Assembly: GCF_019312595.1 (NCBI RefSeq)
Contig: NZ_JAHWDQ010000001.1
Span: 744,001 to 808,000 of the forward strand
Origin: Zhongshania aquimaris
GTDB taxonomy: Bacteria; Pseudomonadota; Gammaproteobacteria; Pseudomonadales; Spongiibacteraceae
Reading direction: 5' to 3'
DNA: 64,000 nucleotides
Shown here: positions 8,679-17,800 of the stretch, one piece after another
Position numbering within the stretch: position 1 is the first letter of the stretch
Layout: each line of letters starts with the position of its first letter
Position numbers and translations under genes: made by a program
Notes under the pieces: generated by a model
Databases searched by the model: none
What the model saw: the letters and a program-made list of their open reading frames with translations, nothing else
Told to the model about the DNA's origin: nothing

Positions 8679-9397
8679 TGAACCTGCTGCTATTGCAGCC
8701 TGAAGACGTAGGCTGCAATCCCACGTCGCATAACATCACGCTAACAGACCACCGCGCAGCACATATTCGCAATGTGCTGCGCGCCAAGCTTGGCGACACC
8801 CTCAAAGTGGGCATGTTAAATGGCCTCACCGGCAGCGCCAGCATCACTGCAATTAACAATGACAGCGTGAGCATTGAATTTGAATTGCACAGCCCGCCGC
8901 CTGCGAAACTGGCACTGACGTTATTACTTGCCCTGCCCAGACCCAAAATGGCGAGGCGAATTATTCGCTCAGCGACCGAACTCGGCGCATCAGAGATCAT
9001 TCTGCTCAATAGTTATCGCGTTGATAAAAGCTACTGGCAAAGCCCCCTCGTCAGCGAGGAAACGCTGCACAAGGCCATGCTAGAAGGCCTGGAACAAGCA
9101 GGCGATACGGTGTTGCCAACGCTGCGACGAGCTGAGCGCTTTAAACCCTTTGTGGAAGACGAGCTGCCCAGCCTGCTAGAAAACAAAATAGGGCTGCTGG
9201 CCCACCCCTATTCGGAACAAAGTCCACCTCAAAAAGTGCAGCAAGATTGTGTGTTGGCCATTGGCCCGGAAGGTGGGTTTATCCCCTACGAATGCGAAAA
9301 ACTGATCGACGCTGGCTTGCAGAGCTTCAGCCTTGGCTCCCGCATTTTAAAAACCGAAACTGCCGTTTCTACCTTGATTGGCCGCTTGTTTTTATAA
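8678..9397 (+). CDS. rsmE: 16S rRNA (uracil-1498-N3)-methyltransferase RsmE
   Basis: 239 residues of the SPOUT superfamily, methylating U1498 of 16S rRNA. Visible are an N-terminal PUA-like part (HRAAHIRNVLRAKLGD) and the C-terminal knot with LLALPRPKMARRIIRSATELG, LAIGPEGGFIPYE and SLGSRILKTETAVST, the classic SAM-binding knot motifs of RsmE. Its ATG shares one base with the rimO stop, so the two ribosome-modification genes are translationally coupled. It converges on the MliC lipoprotein gene with a 7-base gap. Confidence 0.93.
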   Translation: MNLLLLQPEDVGCNPTSHNITLTDHRAAHIRNVLRAKLGDTLKVGMLNGLTGSASITAINNDSVSIEFELHSPPPAKLALTLLLALPRPKMARRIIRSATELGASEIILLNSYRVDKSYWQSPLVSEETLHKAMLEGLEQAGDTVLPTLRRAERFKPFVEDELPSLLENKIGLLAHPYSEQSPPQKVQQDCVLAIGPEGGFIPYECEKLIDAGLQSFSLGSRILKTETAVSTLIGRLFL

Positions 9398-9404
9398 AGC
9401 CACA

Positions 9405-9749
9405 CTATCTAGCTGATACAACACAGTGAAAATCTCGCCCATCTATAGTTAAAAGCGCCTCGTCTCCTTTATTCCAAAAACGGGTATCGGCATTGGCGTA
9501 GCGAGCTCCAGACGCGCTCCGCTCCCTTGTTAATACTTCCGCCTCCCCGCTCCTGAATAATTGCAGCCTATCCGGCCCCAGAAATCTGACTTCAAGCGCC
9601 CCAAAGTCTTGGCACTTAAATCTTACGGATACACTAGAACCCTGATCCGGTTTTAAACTATTTTCTCTCGCCGCGGAATCATCCGCACTGCAGGCGGCTA
9701 GGCTAGCTGCAGACAACAACAAAATTAGATACCCAAAAACATGTCGCAT
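9405..9749 (-). CDS. MliC-family lysozyme-inhibitor lipoprotein
   Basis: 114 residues. A lipoprotein signal with lipobox LAAC (Cys20) is followed by a MliC domain: VRFKCQDFGALEVRF, SASGARYA, FWNKGDEALLTIDG and a final Cys (FHCVV) that should pair with the first domain Cys. MliC/PliC proteins inhibit C-type lysozyme at the cell envelope; the SASGARYA and FWNKGDEA blocks are their hallmark. AGG lies 8 bases before the ATG. It stands alone. Confidence 0.85.
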   Translation of the reverse strand: MRHVFGYLILLLSAASLAACSADDSAARENSLKPDQGSSVSVRFKCQDFGALEVRFLGPDRLQLFRSGEAEVLTRERSASGARYANADTRFWNKGDEALLTIDGRDFHCVVSAR

Positions 9750-9841
9750 ATCTTGCCTGGTAGCCTGGATAAACTTTGGCGCGGGACGTTGGCATTACTA
9801 TTTGGAATATCGCAAGCGTCCCGTCAAAATTACGGCTTACT

Positions 9842-10426
9842 TTACTGTAAAGCGCGCTCGACGAAATCCAGGCGATCCTGGCCAAAATACATGTCGTTGC
9901 CAACAAAGAAAGTCGGGGCACCAAACACATGATGCGCTATCGCCTCATTCGTAATCTCTTTTAAGCGCGCTTTCACGGCATCTTGTTCGCACAAAGCGAG
10001 AACTTCCGCCGGATCAAAACCGGCTGAACTGAGAACCTCACTCACGCCCTCCGTGGTGGTCATGTTGTTCTCATTTACCCACAGTGCCGTAAAAATGGCA
10101 GTTATATAGTCGTGAAACCGCGGTGTGTCTAAAAACGCCACCGCACCGCGCATCAAGGTTAGGGTGTTAACTGGAAAATACGGGTTAAAGCTAAATGGAG
10201 TTTGGTAGTGATCTGCCGCGCGCTGTAAATCCATCATCATATAGCGCGCTTTGGTGGGTATCATCGCCGGCGACTGATTGCCAGTCGCTTTAAATACGCC
10301 ACCTAATAACATCGGCTTAAAAATAATTTCGGCCCCGGTACGCTCTGCCAATGTCGCCAGTTGCGTCCACGCCACATAACTCGCCGGACTACCTACATCA
10401 AAAAAGAATTCCACTGTTTTTTTCAT
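9842..10426 (-). CDS. 2-hydroxychromene-2-carboxylate isomerase family protein
   Basis: 194 residues of the DsbA/GST-kappa fold. VEFFFDVGSPASYVAWTQL near the start has the Ser used by HCCA isomerases in place of the DsbA CxxC; IIFKPMLLGGVFKATGN and FGAPTFFVGNDMYFGQDRLDFV are typical of the family. Members isomerise 2-hydroxychromene-2-carboxylate in naphthalene breakdown or act as glutathione transferases; the true substrate is unknown. A TTG at 10435 is a weaker start; AAAGG stands 11 bases before this ATG. The upstream SDR stops 14 bases away, so they form a two-gene operon divergent from the HxlR gene. Confidence 0.85.
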   Translation of the reverse strand: MKKTVEFFFDVGSPASYVAWTQLATLAERTGAEIIFKPMLLGGVFKATGNQSPAMIPTKARYMMMDLQRAADHYQTPFSFNPYFPVNTLTLMRGAVAFLDTPRFHDYITAIFTALWVNENNMTTTEGVSEVLSSAGFDPAEVLALCEQDAVKARLKEITNEAIAHHVFGAPTFFVGNDMYFGQDRLDFVERALQ

Positions 10427-10440
10427 GTTATTCAATGCCT

Positions 10441-11181
10441 TTAAAAAGTTTCTTGCCAGGGACGCAAATCAAATTCATGGGTCCAACAGTCTTTGGGCTG
10501 ACAATGTATTTGCCAATACTGCTCGGCAATATGGTCGGGATCGAGAATGCCAGCTTGCGCTTTACTAGCGTATTTCTCCGGAAAGTTGTCTTGAATAAAG
10601 GCCGTGTCAATCGCGCCGTCGATAATGGAGTGCGCCACATGAATACCCTGGGGACCGAGTTCGCGAGCCATACTTTGCGCCAATGCCCGCAGGGCAAACT
10701 TGGCGCTGGCAAAAGCACTAAAACCACTTCCGCCACGCAATGATGCCGTAGCGCCGGTAAAAATAATCGTACCGCTGTTGCGCGGGAGCATCGCTCTAGC
10801 CGCCTCTCGACCAGTGAGAAAACCCGCAAACGCCGCCATTTCCCAGACCTTTTGATACACCCTTGCCGTCGTCTCAGTGATCGAAAACATCACATTCGCG
10901 CCGATATTGAAAACCACCACGCCCACTGGGCCAATATCCCGCTCAATCGAAGCAAACAGATCGACCATGGCCTCTTCATTTCTAGCGTCACACGCCAGCG
11001 TATGCGCCACGCCACCTTCAGCCTCTATTTCCTCACGCAGTGTTTGCATGGAGTCCGCATTGCGACGCGTTGCCACCACACTATATCCCTCGCGAGCAAA
11101 GCGACGGGCAATAGCACTGCCAGTCGCATCACCGGCGCCGATAACCACCGCCACCTGCTTTTCTTGTTTGCTATTGTTCAT
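10441..11181 (-). CDS. atypical SDR-family protein (catalytic Tyr replaced by Phe)
   Basis: 246 residues. It has a Rossmann start (VVIGAGDATGSAIARRF, a variant of TGxxxGIG), the DAR acidic segment and a VFNIGANV block in place of NNAG. The catalytic block reads FSAFASAKFALRALAQSMA: the Lys is kept, but the usual YxxxK tyrosine is Phe. It may therefore use another acid, bind without catalysing, or act on a substrate needing no Tyr. It is the first gene of an operon with the HCCA-isomerase-like gene, divergent from an HxlR regulator, which probably controls both through operators in the 99-base gap. Confidence 0.82.
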   Translation of the reverse strand: MNNSKQEKQVAVVIGAGDATGSAIARRFAREGYSVVATRRNADSMQTLREEIEAEGGVAHTLACDARNEEAMVDLFASIERDIGPVGVVVFNIGANVMFSITETTARVYQKVWEMAAFAGFLTGREAARAMLPRNSGTIIFTGATASLRGGSGFSAFASAKFALRALAQSMARELGPQGIHVAHSIIDGAIDTAFIQDNFPEKYASKAQAGILDPDHIAEQYWQIHCQPKDCWTHEFDLRPWQETF

Positions 11182-11192
11182 AAATCACCATA

Positions 11193-11209
11193 AGTTCTTT
11201 TTTGGAACT
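11193..11209. promoter_or_regulatory. operator-like palindrome 1 (probable HxlR site)
   Basis: A 17-base near-palindrome, AGTTCTTTTTTGGAACT, 11 bases upstream of the SDR start. A second copy follows with centres 28 bases apart. Together they fit RGTTCY-TTTTT-RGAACT. Position between a regulator gene and its divergent neighbour is the classic arrangement of autoregulated HxlR proteins; binding is inferred. Confidence 0.6.
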
Positions 11210-11220
11210 AACGAAATATA

Positions 11221-11237
11221 GGTTCCTTTTTAGAACT
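11221..11237. promoter_or_regulatory. operator-like palindrome 2 (probable HxlR site)
   Basis: The second copy, GGTTCCTTTTTAGAACT, has the same arm-T5-arm design as the site at 11193. It lies 43 bases upstream of the HxlR gene start, where a promoter would be expected, so occupancy would probably block transcription of the regulator itself. Confidence 0.6.
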
Positions 11238-11280
11238 TGTCAATTTATTCTAGTGCCTGTGTTCTTTAGGATTCTGTTCT

Positions 11281-11769
11281 ATGCGCTGGGAAGACCTTGA
11301 TCAGCAACCCTGCTCACTCGCTCGCACCCTCGCGGTGGTCGGCGATCGCTGGACTTTACTCATACTCCGGGACTGTTTTTTAGGGGTAAGACGTTTCGAC
11401 GCCTTTGAACAACGCCTTGGCGTTACCCGCCACGTGCTCACCGATAGGCTTAAAAAGCTGGTGAGTTACGGCGTGCTCTACAAATCCCCCTACCAAGAGC
11501 GACCGTTACGCGAAGAATACCGGCTCAGCGAAAAGGGACTGGAGCTCCACCCCGTGATACTTGGACTAGTTGGCTGGGGCGATAAACATATGAGCGACGA
11601 ACGCGGCGCACCCATCATTCATATCCACAAATCCTGCGGGCAGGAAATGCACGCCACCACACATTGCTCAGTGTGTGGTAAAGCCATTACCGCAAAAGAT
11701 ATAAAAGTTGAGGTCGCAACGAGCTGGCAGGGTCATTTAGATGAATTCCTGCCCAGTAAAAGCCGTTAA
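11281..11769 (+). CDS. HxlR-family transcriptional regulator
   Basis: 162 residues. A winged helix-turn-helix of the HxlR/DUF24 type fills residues 10-105: Cys11 in QQPCSLARTLAVVGDRWTLL, then ILRDCFLGVRRFDAF and HVLTDRLKKLVSYGVL. The C-terminal tail has C119, C129 and C132 (CxxCG), a possible zinc or redox site. Family members sense electrophiles or aldehydes, often through Cys11. AGGA stands about 9 bases before the ATG. It faces away from the SDR/isomerase pair, with two palindromes between them, so it probably represses that pair and itself. Confidence 0.9.
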   Translation: MRWEDLDQQPCSLARTLAVVGDRWTLLILRDCFLGVRRFDAFEQRLGVTRHVLTDRLKKLVSYGVLYKSPYQERPLREEYRLSEKGLELHPVILGLVGWGDKHMSDERGAPIIHIHKSCGQEMHATTHCSVCGKAITAKDIKVEVATSWQGHLDEFLPSKSR

Positions 11770-11854
11770 CGACATTATGACTTTCCGCATATCGGCTTTT
11801 GTATTTTTTCGACTTGGGCACTCGCTAAGAACGCTATTGCTAGTTAGCCGCTAG

Positions 11855-12268
11855 TTATTTCGAAATGTGGTAGCAAGCGGTGGTTCGCACAACGATGCGG
11901 CCGTCGACCTTCATCACGGCGTGCGAATAAAGTGATCCTTTAGTTTCTCTTACCAGATCTGCCTCAATTTCTATCCACGCATCGGGGGGCACCGGCGCAA
12001 TAAAATCAATATCCAAATTCTTGGTGGGAAAATGAACATTCTCACCGCTTATTTGCTCCTCAAATGACAGTAGCTGCATGTCGGCAAGATAAGCAAGTAC
12101 GCCGCCATGACAGGTCCCGGCCATATTAAGATGATGATCTCGAACCCGAAACCCCAGCACTTTCTTCTCACCCACGTGCTTTATATAAATATTACCCATA
12201 TGAGTATCAAAGCCAGGGGCCGAATCAAGTAATTCAAAACCTACTGGTATTGCGTCATTTATGTCCAT
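11855..12268 (-). CDS. PaaI-family hotdog thioesterase
   Basis: 137 residues with the single hotdog fold: HHLNMAGTCHGGVLAYLADMQLLSFE, where the HGG motif and the Asp on the following helix are typical of PaaI-type acyl-CoA thioesterases, then NLDIDFIAPVPPDAWIEIEADLVRETKGS. The protein would hydrolyse an acyl- or aryl-CoA in the cytosol; the substrate is unknown. GGGA precedes the ATG by 7 bases. No operon partner is visible. Confidence 0.85.
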   Translation of the reverse strand: MDINDAIPVGFELLDSAPGFDTHMGNIYIKHVGEKKVLGFRVRDHHLNMAGTCHGGVLAYLADMQLLSFEEQISGENVHFPTKNLDIDFIAPVPPDAWIEIEADLVRETKGSLYSHAVMKVDGRIVVRTTACYHISK

Positions 12269-12547
12269 TTACAAATCCCATCTATTTCAAAGACTACTTG
12301 TGCCGATTAATTTACCATCGACACAATACCTATTTAAGCTCTCTTTTAAAACGACATAATTCCCTTGGGCCAACCGCAATACTGTCAAGACCACCACCTG
12401 AATCACAACTCAAATCAAAGCGACGGCTAAAACAGTCTGTCATAAACACGGGAATTCCAACCCCGAATGATGTAGTCAGCAAATTACTTTTAAACATCCT
12501 GCTCTGCTAAGATACGTGGCCGTTCACGCCCCAAGTAGGATCACCAC

Positions 12548-13423
12548 ATGGCATTTACCGACAAAAACGCTGAACCCTATAGCGGGCAAGACTTAGTTCG
12601 CTATATAGACAAAGTCCTACAAGTAAGGCCGCCCCAGTCTAAGGTGCGAAATTTCAGCTATCAAATCATCAAGCGAATGTTTCAGCCTCAAATCCTTGAT
12701 ATTGAGAATATCCCTGGCAAGCCCTGTCTATTTGTCGCAAATCACGCGATGTACGCCGTCGACGGTCCCATTATTGGCCTGCCAATGCTCGCTGAACATG
12801 GCCGATTTATACGCGCGCTCAGCGACAAGTTTTTATGGAACCCCATCAACGAAAGCGTATTGCTAAACCAAGGTGTTGTAATTGGTCATCCCGAGGTGTG
12901 CTCTGCGCTGATGGAAAATGGCAGCGATTTAATTGTATTTCCCGGCGGTGCACATGAGGCAACCAAGACTGCCGACAAAAAGTACCAACTTTTGTGGAAG
13001 GAACGCTACGGGTTCATCAAGCTAGCAGCCAAACACGGCTACACCATTGTGCCCACCGCCATTGTTGGGCCAGAAGATTTTTATGACCACCTTATTGAAG
13101 GAGAAGATCTTCCTAACACTATAGTCGGACGCGCTCTCACCAAACTCGGCCTTATCAATGAAAATACCCGAAGTGATTTAATGGGACCCATTCCCCTAGG
13201 CCTGTTCCGGACACTGATTCCGAAGCCGCAAAAGTGTTATATCCAATTTGGTGAGCCATTAGACCTTAGTAAATACAAAGGTAAGCGACTTGCTCAAAAG
13301 ACAATGATCTCCCTTCGCGAAGAGGTCGCGGGGGAAATCACTACGATGATTAAGTCACTGCTCCAACGTCGAGATGAGGAGAAGCAACACTTTGGACGTA
13401 TCCGGCGTTTACTAACGAACTAA
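12548..13423 (+). CDS. lysophospholipid/diacylglycerol acyltransferase family protein
   Basis: 291 residues of the PlsC-like acyltransferase superfamily. The catalytic block is NHAMYAVD (His66, Asp72), one residue longer than the standard HxxxxD. VVIGHPE and LIVFPGGAHEATK match the TMEM68/DGAT2-like subgroup. It would transfer fatty acyl chains to a lysolipid or alcohol at the inner membrane face; the acceptor is unknown. AGGA stands 8 bases before the ATG. It is followed by a strong bidirectional terminator shared with the convergent TonB receptor. Confidence 0.8.
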   Translation: MAFTDKNAEPYSGQDLVRYIDKVLQVRPPQSKVRNFSYQIIKRMFQPQILDIENIPGKPCLFVANHAMYAVDGPIIGLPMLAEHGRFIRALSDKFLWNPINESVLLNQGVVIGHPEVCSALMENGSDLIVFPGGAHEATKTADKKYQLLWKERYGFIKLAAKHGYTIVPTAIVGPEDFYDHLIEGEDLPNTIVGRALTKLGLINENTRSDLMGPIPLGLFRTLIPKPQKCYIQFGEPLDLSKYKGKRLAQKTMISLREEVAGEITTMIKSLLQRRDEEKQHFGRIRRLLTN

Positions 13424-13454
13424 TTTACAACCGCAAAACTAGCTGCCCTAAATG

Positions 13455-13486
13455 CAAAAAACCTCGGCAAATGCCGAGGTTTTTTT
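13455..13486. terminator. bidirectional rho-independent terminator
   Basis: Stem CCTCGGC/GCCGAGG (13462-13468 and 13473-13479) with loop AAAT, an A-run on the left and seven T on the right. It serves both the acyltransferase (+) and the TonB receptor (-). Confidence 0.9.
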
Positions 13487-13498
13487 ACAAACAGCTAC

Positions 13499-15997
13499 TT
13501 AGAAATTATAACGGAAATTGATACCTAGCTCGCGCTGAGCATTCATACCAATCTGACGATAGCTACTTACTCCAGTTCCGCCCTGAGCACCGGTGACCTG
13601 CGTGGGATTACCAGGATTACCAAACTGTAAAACCTGATAGTCTGCAGTCGCCGGGCTTGCTTCACGATAGCTTACGCGCTCTGTATCCAGTACATTTTTA
13701 CCGTAGAACATAACTTCCCACTTGCCCTCGGGATCGCGGATACCAGCGTAGGCATTTACGGTATTGTAGGCATCCACATCGTCAATTGGATTACTCGGAT
13801 CATTCTCTGAGTTTCCATACATTGTCACTAAACCGCGAACATAGGCTTCAAGCCCCACAAAGGGAAAGCTGTATTCAGAACTAAAAGTCGCCGTCCACAA
13901 TGGTGCATTATTCGAACGATAATTGACAACACAAGCACCGACAGTATCACCTCCCGTACCGTTGCGAATATCAGATACCGATGGGCTCCCTCCTGAATCG
14001 GGTTGCCCGTCGGCAGGTAGATAGTCGTTACAAGCCACTGTGCCGTTATCAATTTCACCCTTAGAATAGCTAAACAGCGCGCCGACACTTAAATTTTCAC
14101 TTGCCTGGAATCCGGACTCAACTTCTATGCCGTAAACATTGATAGGCACTGCACTAACAAAGTTAAACTGAGCAACCGTGTCAGTGAAATTAACCCCATC
14201 TCGAGTCGAGGTTGAAATATAATTAACGCCATTGCCTGGCGCGCGATACGGGTAGTCTTCAAACTGTTGATAAAACGCGGCGGCATTAACCGTCAATCTA
14301 CGATCCAGCCAAGTTGACTTTACACCAAACTCAATTGAATCAGAGGTCTCCGGCTCTAAACTTATAAACGAGCGCTCCCTCGCACTAGGCGTCACGCTGA
14401 AATCACCCACCACCGAAATACCCGGACGCCAAGAACTGCCCGCAGTCGCATATGCCATTAACTCATCGGTAAACTGGTGACGGTAAGACAGCAGATAAAT
14501 AGTCTCTGCCCAGTCCTCATCAAAGTTAGACACTCTAGTCGTCACACCTTGCGAAGTTAGATCTACGCTAGACATGGCCTCGAACATGATGCGACGCAGC
14601 CCCAGTGAGATTTCATCCTGCTCAGTGAGATCCCAAGTCACGTTAGCGAACACCGACTTTTCTTTTGATTTAGTTACCGACGTAATCGGCGTCAGCGTTT
14701 TACCGGCAAATGTAGCGGGGTTTAAAACCTGAGCGAATAAGGCGGTAGGATTAAGAATATCGTTTTCTGAGTTATTGTCCTGAATTAATAAACCAGCAAT
14801 AACGTTAAATCTACCAGCCAACGGCTCATTCGATGCCACACGAATCTCGTGACTTCTACCACTCGTATCTCCCGAAAGCTGTTGGCCAATATTATCAAGC
14901 GCGGGATTATTATAGCTCGCATCAAAGAAATCGCCGAGATCGCCACTTTCATACGGCGTCTTCCGCCGAACCTTTATATCGGTTTTCGAGCCGGAATAAT
15001 TCAAGGTGAATTCGCCAAGATCAAGCGCTATCTCAACTCCGCTGCGCGCCATATCTTGGCTGCTTTGTTCGGCATAATTGGTTACCGCCAAACGATCACC
15101 GCTGCGAATAGTTCTTGGACTCGCCGCCAGCGACGGATCAGCAATATTGGCGGACTCCATTTGAAACAAAGTCTTGCGATCCGGCGAAATTTTCTGATGC
15201 ATTAAATTGATCGATAAGACATCGGTGGGTTCAACACGGAAAGACGCGCGATAGCCTTCACCGGTATAATCAGATCGGTCGGTGCTATTAATACTGCGCA
15301 CGCCATTGCCATCATTTTCCTCGTAAAATCCTGCAAAACGCATTGCCACTTTGTCTTCAACGAGAGGAAGATTAATCGCCGCTTTCGCATTTCCTCCGCC
15401 ATTGCTGGATGAGGTTAAATCGACATAGCCGCCTAACTCTTGTAAATCTGGTTTTTGGGTCGTAATTGTAATCGCCCCAGACGGTGAGGCTCGCCCACGC
15501 AGAGTACCTTGGGGTCCACGCAACACTTCAATTTGACCAATATCAAATAGCGCTTGTATGGCTGCCAAAGAAACAATAGGAGAATCGTTCAGGTAAAATT
15601 CGACAGTGGGATTAAATCCACTTGCAAAGGTATCAAAGCGAACACCGCGCAATGATGAACTTGGCGCAATAGAATTTTCTTCCAATGTTAAGCCCGCGAC
15701 GACCGACTGCATGTCTTCTAATTTTCGAATATTTAATTTATCAATACTTTCAGATGTCACCACAGCGACACTGACAGGTACCTCTTGAAGTGACTCGTCA
15801 CGGCGTCTAGCAGTAACTAAAACCTCCTCAATCGTGAACTCCTTGCCTTCACTGACGGCTTCCGCAGCAGTACCGATATTAGAAGTGGCGATGATAAAGG
15901 GGACAAGTAGAAGCCCTCCCAATCGGCAGTTCGCATTAATTCTCGCCTTTCTTATCTCTTGCAGCATGGACTTTATTCTAGGCTTTGGCACTTGCAT
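13499..15997 (-). CDS. TonB-dependent receptor
   Basis: 832 residues. A long basic leader and signal peptide (to about residue 46) is followed by a TonB box (IEEVLVTARRRDESLQEVPV), a plug with IEVLRGPQGTLRGRASPSGAI, and a 22-strand-type barrel ending in aromatic Phe (NFRYNF). The plug style is that of the large receptor group common in Sphingomonas and Cellvibrionales, often for non-siderophore organic substrates; the ligand is unknown. AGGAG stands 7 bases before the ATG. An internal Met11 is a possible alternative. The gene is isolated, so context gives no substrate. Confidence 0.92.
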   Translation of the reverse strand: MQVPKPRIKSMLQEIRKARINANCRLGGLLLVPFIIATSNIGTAAEAVSEGKEFTIEEVLVTARRRDESLQEVPVSVAVVTSESIDKLNIRKLEDMQSVVAGLTLEENSIAPSSSLRGVRFDTFASGFNPTVEFYLNDSPIVSLAAIQALFDIGQIEVLRGPQGTLRGRASPSGAITITTQKPDLQELGGYVDLTSSSNGGGNAKAAINLPLVEDKVAMRFAGFYEENDGNGVRSINSTDRSDYTGEGYRASFRVEPTDVLSINLMHQKISPDRKTLFQMESANIADPSLAASPRTIRSGDRLAVTNYAEQSSQDMARSGVEIALDLGEFTLNYSGSKTDIKVRRKTPYESGDLGDFFDASYNNPALDNIGQQLSGDTSGRSHEIRVASNEPLAGRFNVIAGLLIQDNNSENDILNPTALFAQVLNPATFAGKTLTPITSVTKSKEKSVFANVTWDLTEQDEISLGLRRIMFEAMSSVDLTSQGVTTRVSNFDEDWAETIYLLSYRHQFTDELMAYATAGSSWRPGISVVGDFSVTPSARERSFISLEPETSDSIEFGVKSTWLDRRLTVNAAAFYQQFEDYPYRAPGNGVNYISTSTRDGVNFTDTVAQFNFVSAVPINVYGIEVESGFQASENLSVGALFSYSKGEIDNGTVACNDYLPADGQPDSGGSPSVSDIRNGTGGDTVGACVVNYRSNNAPLWTATFSSEYSFPFVGLEAYVRGLVTMYGNSENDPSNPIDDVDAYNTVNAYAGIRDPEGKWEVMFYGKNVLDTERVSYREASPATADYQVLQFGNPGNPTQVTGAQGGTGVSSYRQIGMNAQRELGINFRYNF

Positions 15998-16747
15998 GCA
16001 TCTCTCCTGATTTTTGTTTAATACTTATTATTTAATTACCCGGACTAATGTTTCACCAAGTAGTAACGCAACAGAACACGCACGCATAATTTGCGCGCCA
16101 CATCATAAAATATGAATCACACTAGTTCACTACTGCCATATTTTGAATTTAAATTTATTCTAAGAGGATCTTTTTCAGAGTAAAAATTGAAATCGAACTA
16201 AGTAGATAAGAGCCGTATAACATTGGCTTCCTCTGCACTGTTATTATCATACATTGCCCGCCAGCTTCTTATTGCTTTAATCAACACTGGTGTTCAGGAA
16301 GATATCACCAATATTTGCCACGCGCAAGCACGAGACTTATAGGTATTAATACTTAGGGAAAAGTGCTTGAATCGATGGCGAAGAAAGAAGGGAGCTGACA
16401 TCATTGCCTTGCAATGTCATTCGCCAAATAGTGTCAGAGCTTATAAGGAAGAACGTGCGGGAAAATTAATTTTATTGACGTTCGGGCTAAACGCCGCCCC
16501 GCTCACACGGCCACAGGAGTTTTATCAAATCAAACATTGCGCAGCGGTCAACACTGCTCCGGCGATAAAGATTGGTAAAAGAAAATAACAATTCTGACTA
16601 TTTAAAATATATTTATAAAAATTCGATAAATTTAGACGTAGCGGGGAAAAAACTTTTGTGCGCCAATAAAACAGGCAAATAAGAATATATAAATAGGGCA
16701 GCCAGCACCTGATATACGGGCCACCCTTCTCCAAGAAACTATAAAAA
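15998..16747. other. 750-base stretch with no recognised gene
   Basis: An A/T-rich gap upstream of the TonB receptor. It must hold that gene's promoter and the 3' end signals of the oxidoreductase operon. Small frames exist (for example 16367-16588, 73 codons, and 16525-16734), but neither has a ribosome binding site or a recognisable protein. A short hairpin, CATTGC-CTT-GCAATG, lies at 16402-16416. I see no RNA gene. Confidence 0.5.
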
Positions 16748-17800
16748 TTATCTCAGACTTTCATTAAGCTTATCCAGGACTTTCTGGCCAGGACATAACT
16801 CTGCCGCGCCAAGATCCCGCAACGGAGTTTTGCTGGTACCCAGTATTTCGTGCAAGTCCTGGGATTTTTCGTCCATGAACAACAGACCCGTAAGTATTTG
16901 ATCCTTTGCCTTATAATCCTTAATTAAACGCAAGGCGGAGCGCCGGCTATTTAAATCGAGCTCCGGATCTGCTTTGTGAAGATGCACAACAGAGCCGTCA
17001 TGCAATGTGACCTCTTTGGATTTGCCCTGTTCGTATTGAGTGGAAATTTCTTGTTTAAACGGCACGTAATCAACCGTACCCGTCGCCGCCAGGTGATCGC
17101 GCACGTGCTCGTAGCCCTTGGTCGATTTAGGATTGTTATTAAAGGTCACGCAGGGCGAAATCACGTCGATAAAGGCAAAACCACGGTGACTGATCGCGGC
17201 TTTTATCAGTGGCACTAGCTGCTCTCTGTCCCCTGAAAAACTGCGCGCAACAAAGGTAGCGCCAAGTTGCAAGGCAACACTTGCCAAGTCGATTGGCTCA
17301 AAGTGATTGGGCTCGCCTTTTTTACTGGCCGAGCCAATATCGGCAGTGGCTGAATCCTGGCCCTTAGTTAAGCCGTAGCAGCCATTATTCTCCACCACAT
17401 ACATCATATTTAAGTTGCGACGTACCGCGTGGGTAAACTGCCCCATACCGATAGACGCGGTATCACCATCTCCGGATACACCCACATAAATTAAGTCGCG
17501 ATTGGCGAGATTAGCGCCGGTGGCAACCGAGGGCATGCGACCGTGTACCGAATTGAAGCCGTGGGAATTGCCCAGAAAATAAGTTGGGGTTTTTGAGGAA
17601 CAACCAATACCAGAAAGCTTGGCAACCTTATGCGGTGCAATAGACAGCTCAAAACAAGCTTGTACGATGGCAGCGCTAATGGAGTCGTGGCCACAGCCGG
17701 CGCACAGCGTCGATATCGCTCCTTCATAATCTTTGCGAGTAAAACCAAGATCATTGCGCGGCAAATCTGGATGGCGAAACGCGGGGCGAATATACGTCAT
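16748..17800 (-). CDS. korB: 2-oxoacid:ferredoxin oxidoreductase, beta subunit (2-oxoglutarate type)
   Basis: 350 residues. The beta subunit binds thiamine diphosphate and one [4Fe-4S] cluster: Cys pair in TLCAGCGHDS, Cys in GIGCSSK and Cys in ISPCVTFNN. The ThDP/Mg block is GVSGDGDTASIGMGQF...ENNGCYGLT. With the alpha subunit it would oxidise 2-oxoglutarate to succinyl-CoA and reduce ferredoxin; the 2-oxoglutarate preference is inferred from overall similarity and the neighbouring acnA, and other 2-oxoacids are possible. Its start overlaps the alpha-subunit stop by one base (TAATG). It is last in a three-gene operon. Confidence 0.88.
   Translation of the reverse strand: MTYIRPAFRHPDLPRNDLGFTRKDYEGAISTLCAGCGHDSISAAIVQACFELSIAPHKVAKLSGIGCSSKTPTYFLGNSHGFNSVHGRMPSVATGANLANRDLIYVGVSGDGDTASIGMGQFTHAVRRNLNMMYVVENNGCYGLTKGQDSATADIGSASKKGEPNHFEPIDLASVALQLGATFVARSFSGDREQLVPLIKAAISHRGFAFIDVISPCVTFNNNPKSTKGYEHVRDHLAATGTVDYVPFKQEISTQYEQGKSKEVTLHDGSVVHLHKADPELDLNSRRSALRLIKDYKAKDQILTGLLFMDEKSQDLHEILGTSKTPLRDLGAAELCPGQKVLDKLNESLR

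Noticed and set aside
9782-9823. CGGGACG/CGTCCCG inverted repeat after the isomerase gene
   Set aside because: The loop is 28 bases long and no T-run follows, so termination is not supported.
16367-16588. 73-codon plus-strand frame in the gap after the TonB receptor
   Set aside because: No ribosome binding site, no recognisable protein, and competing frames on the other strand.
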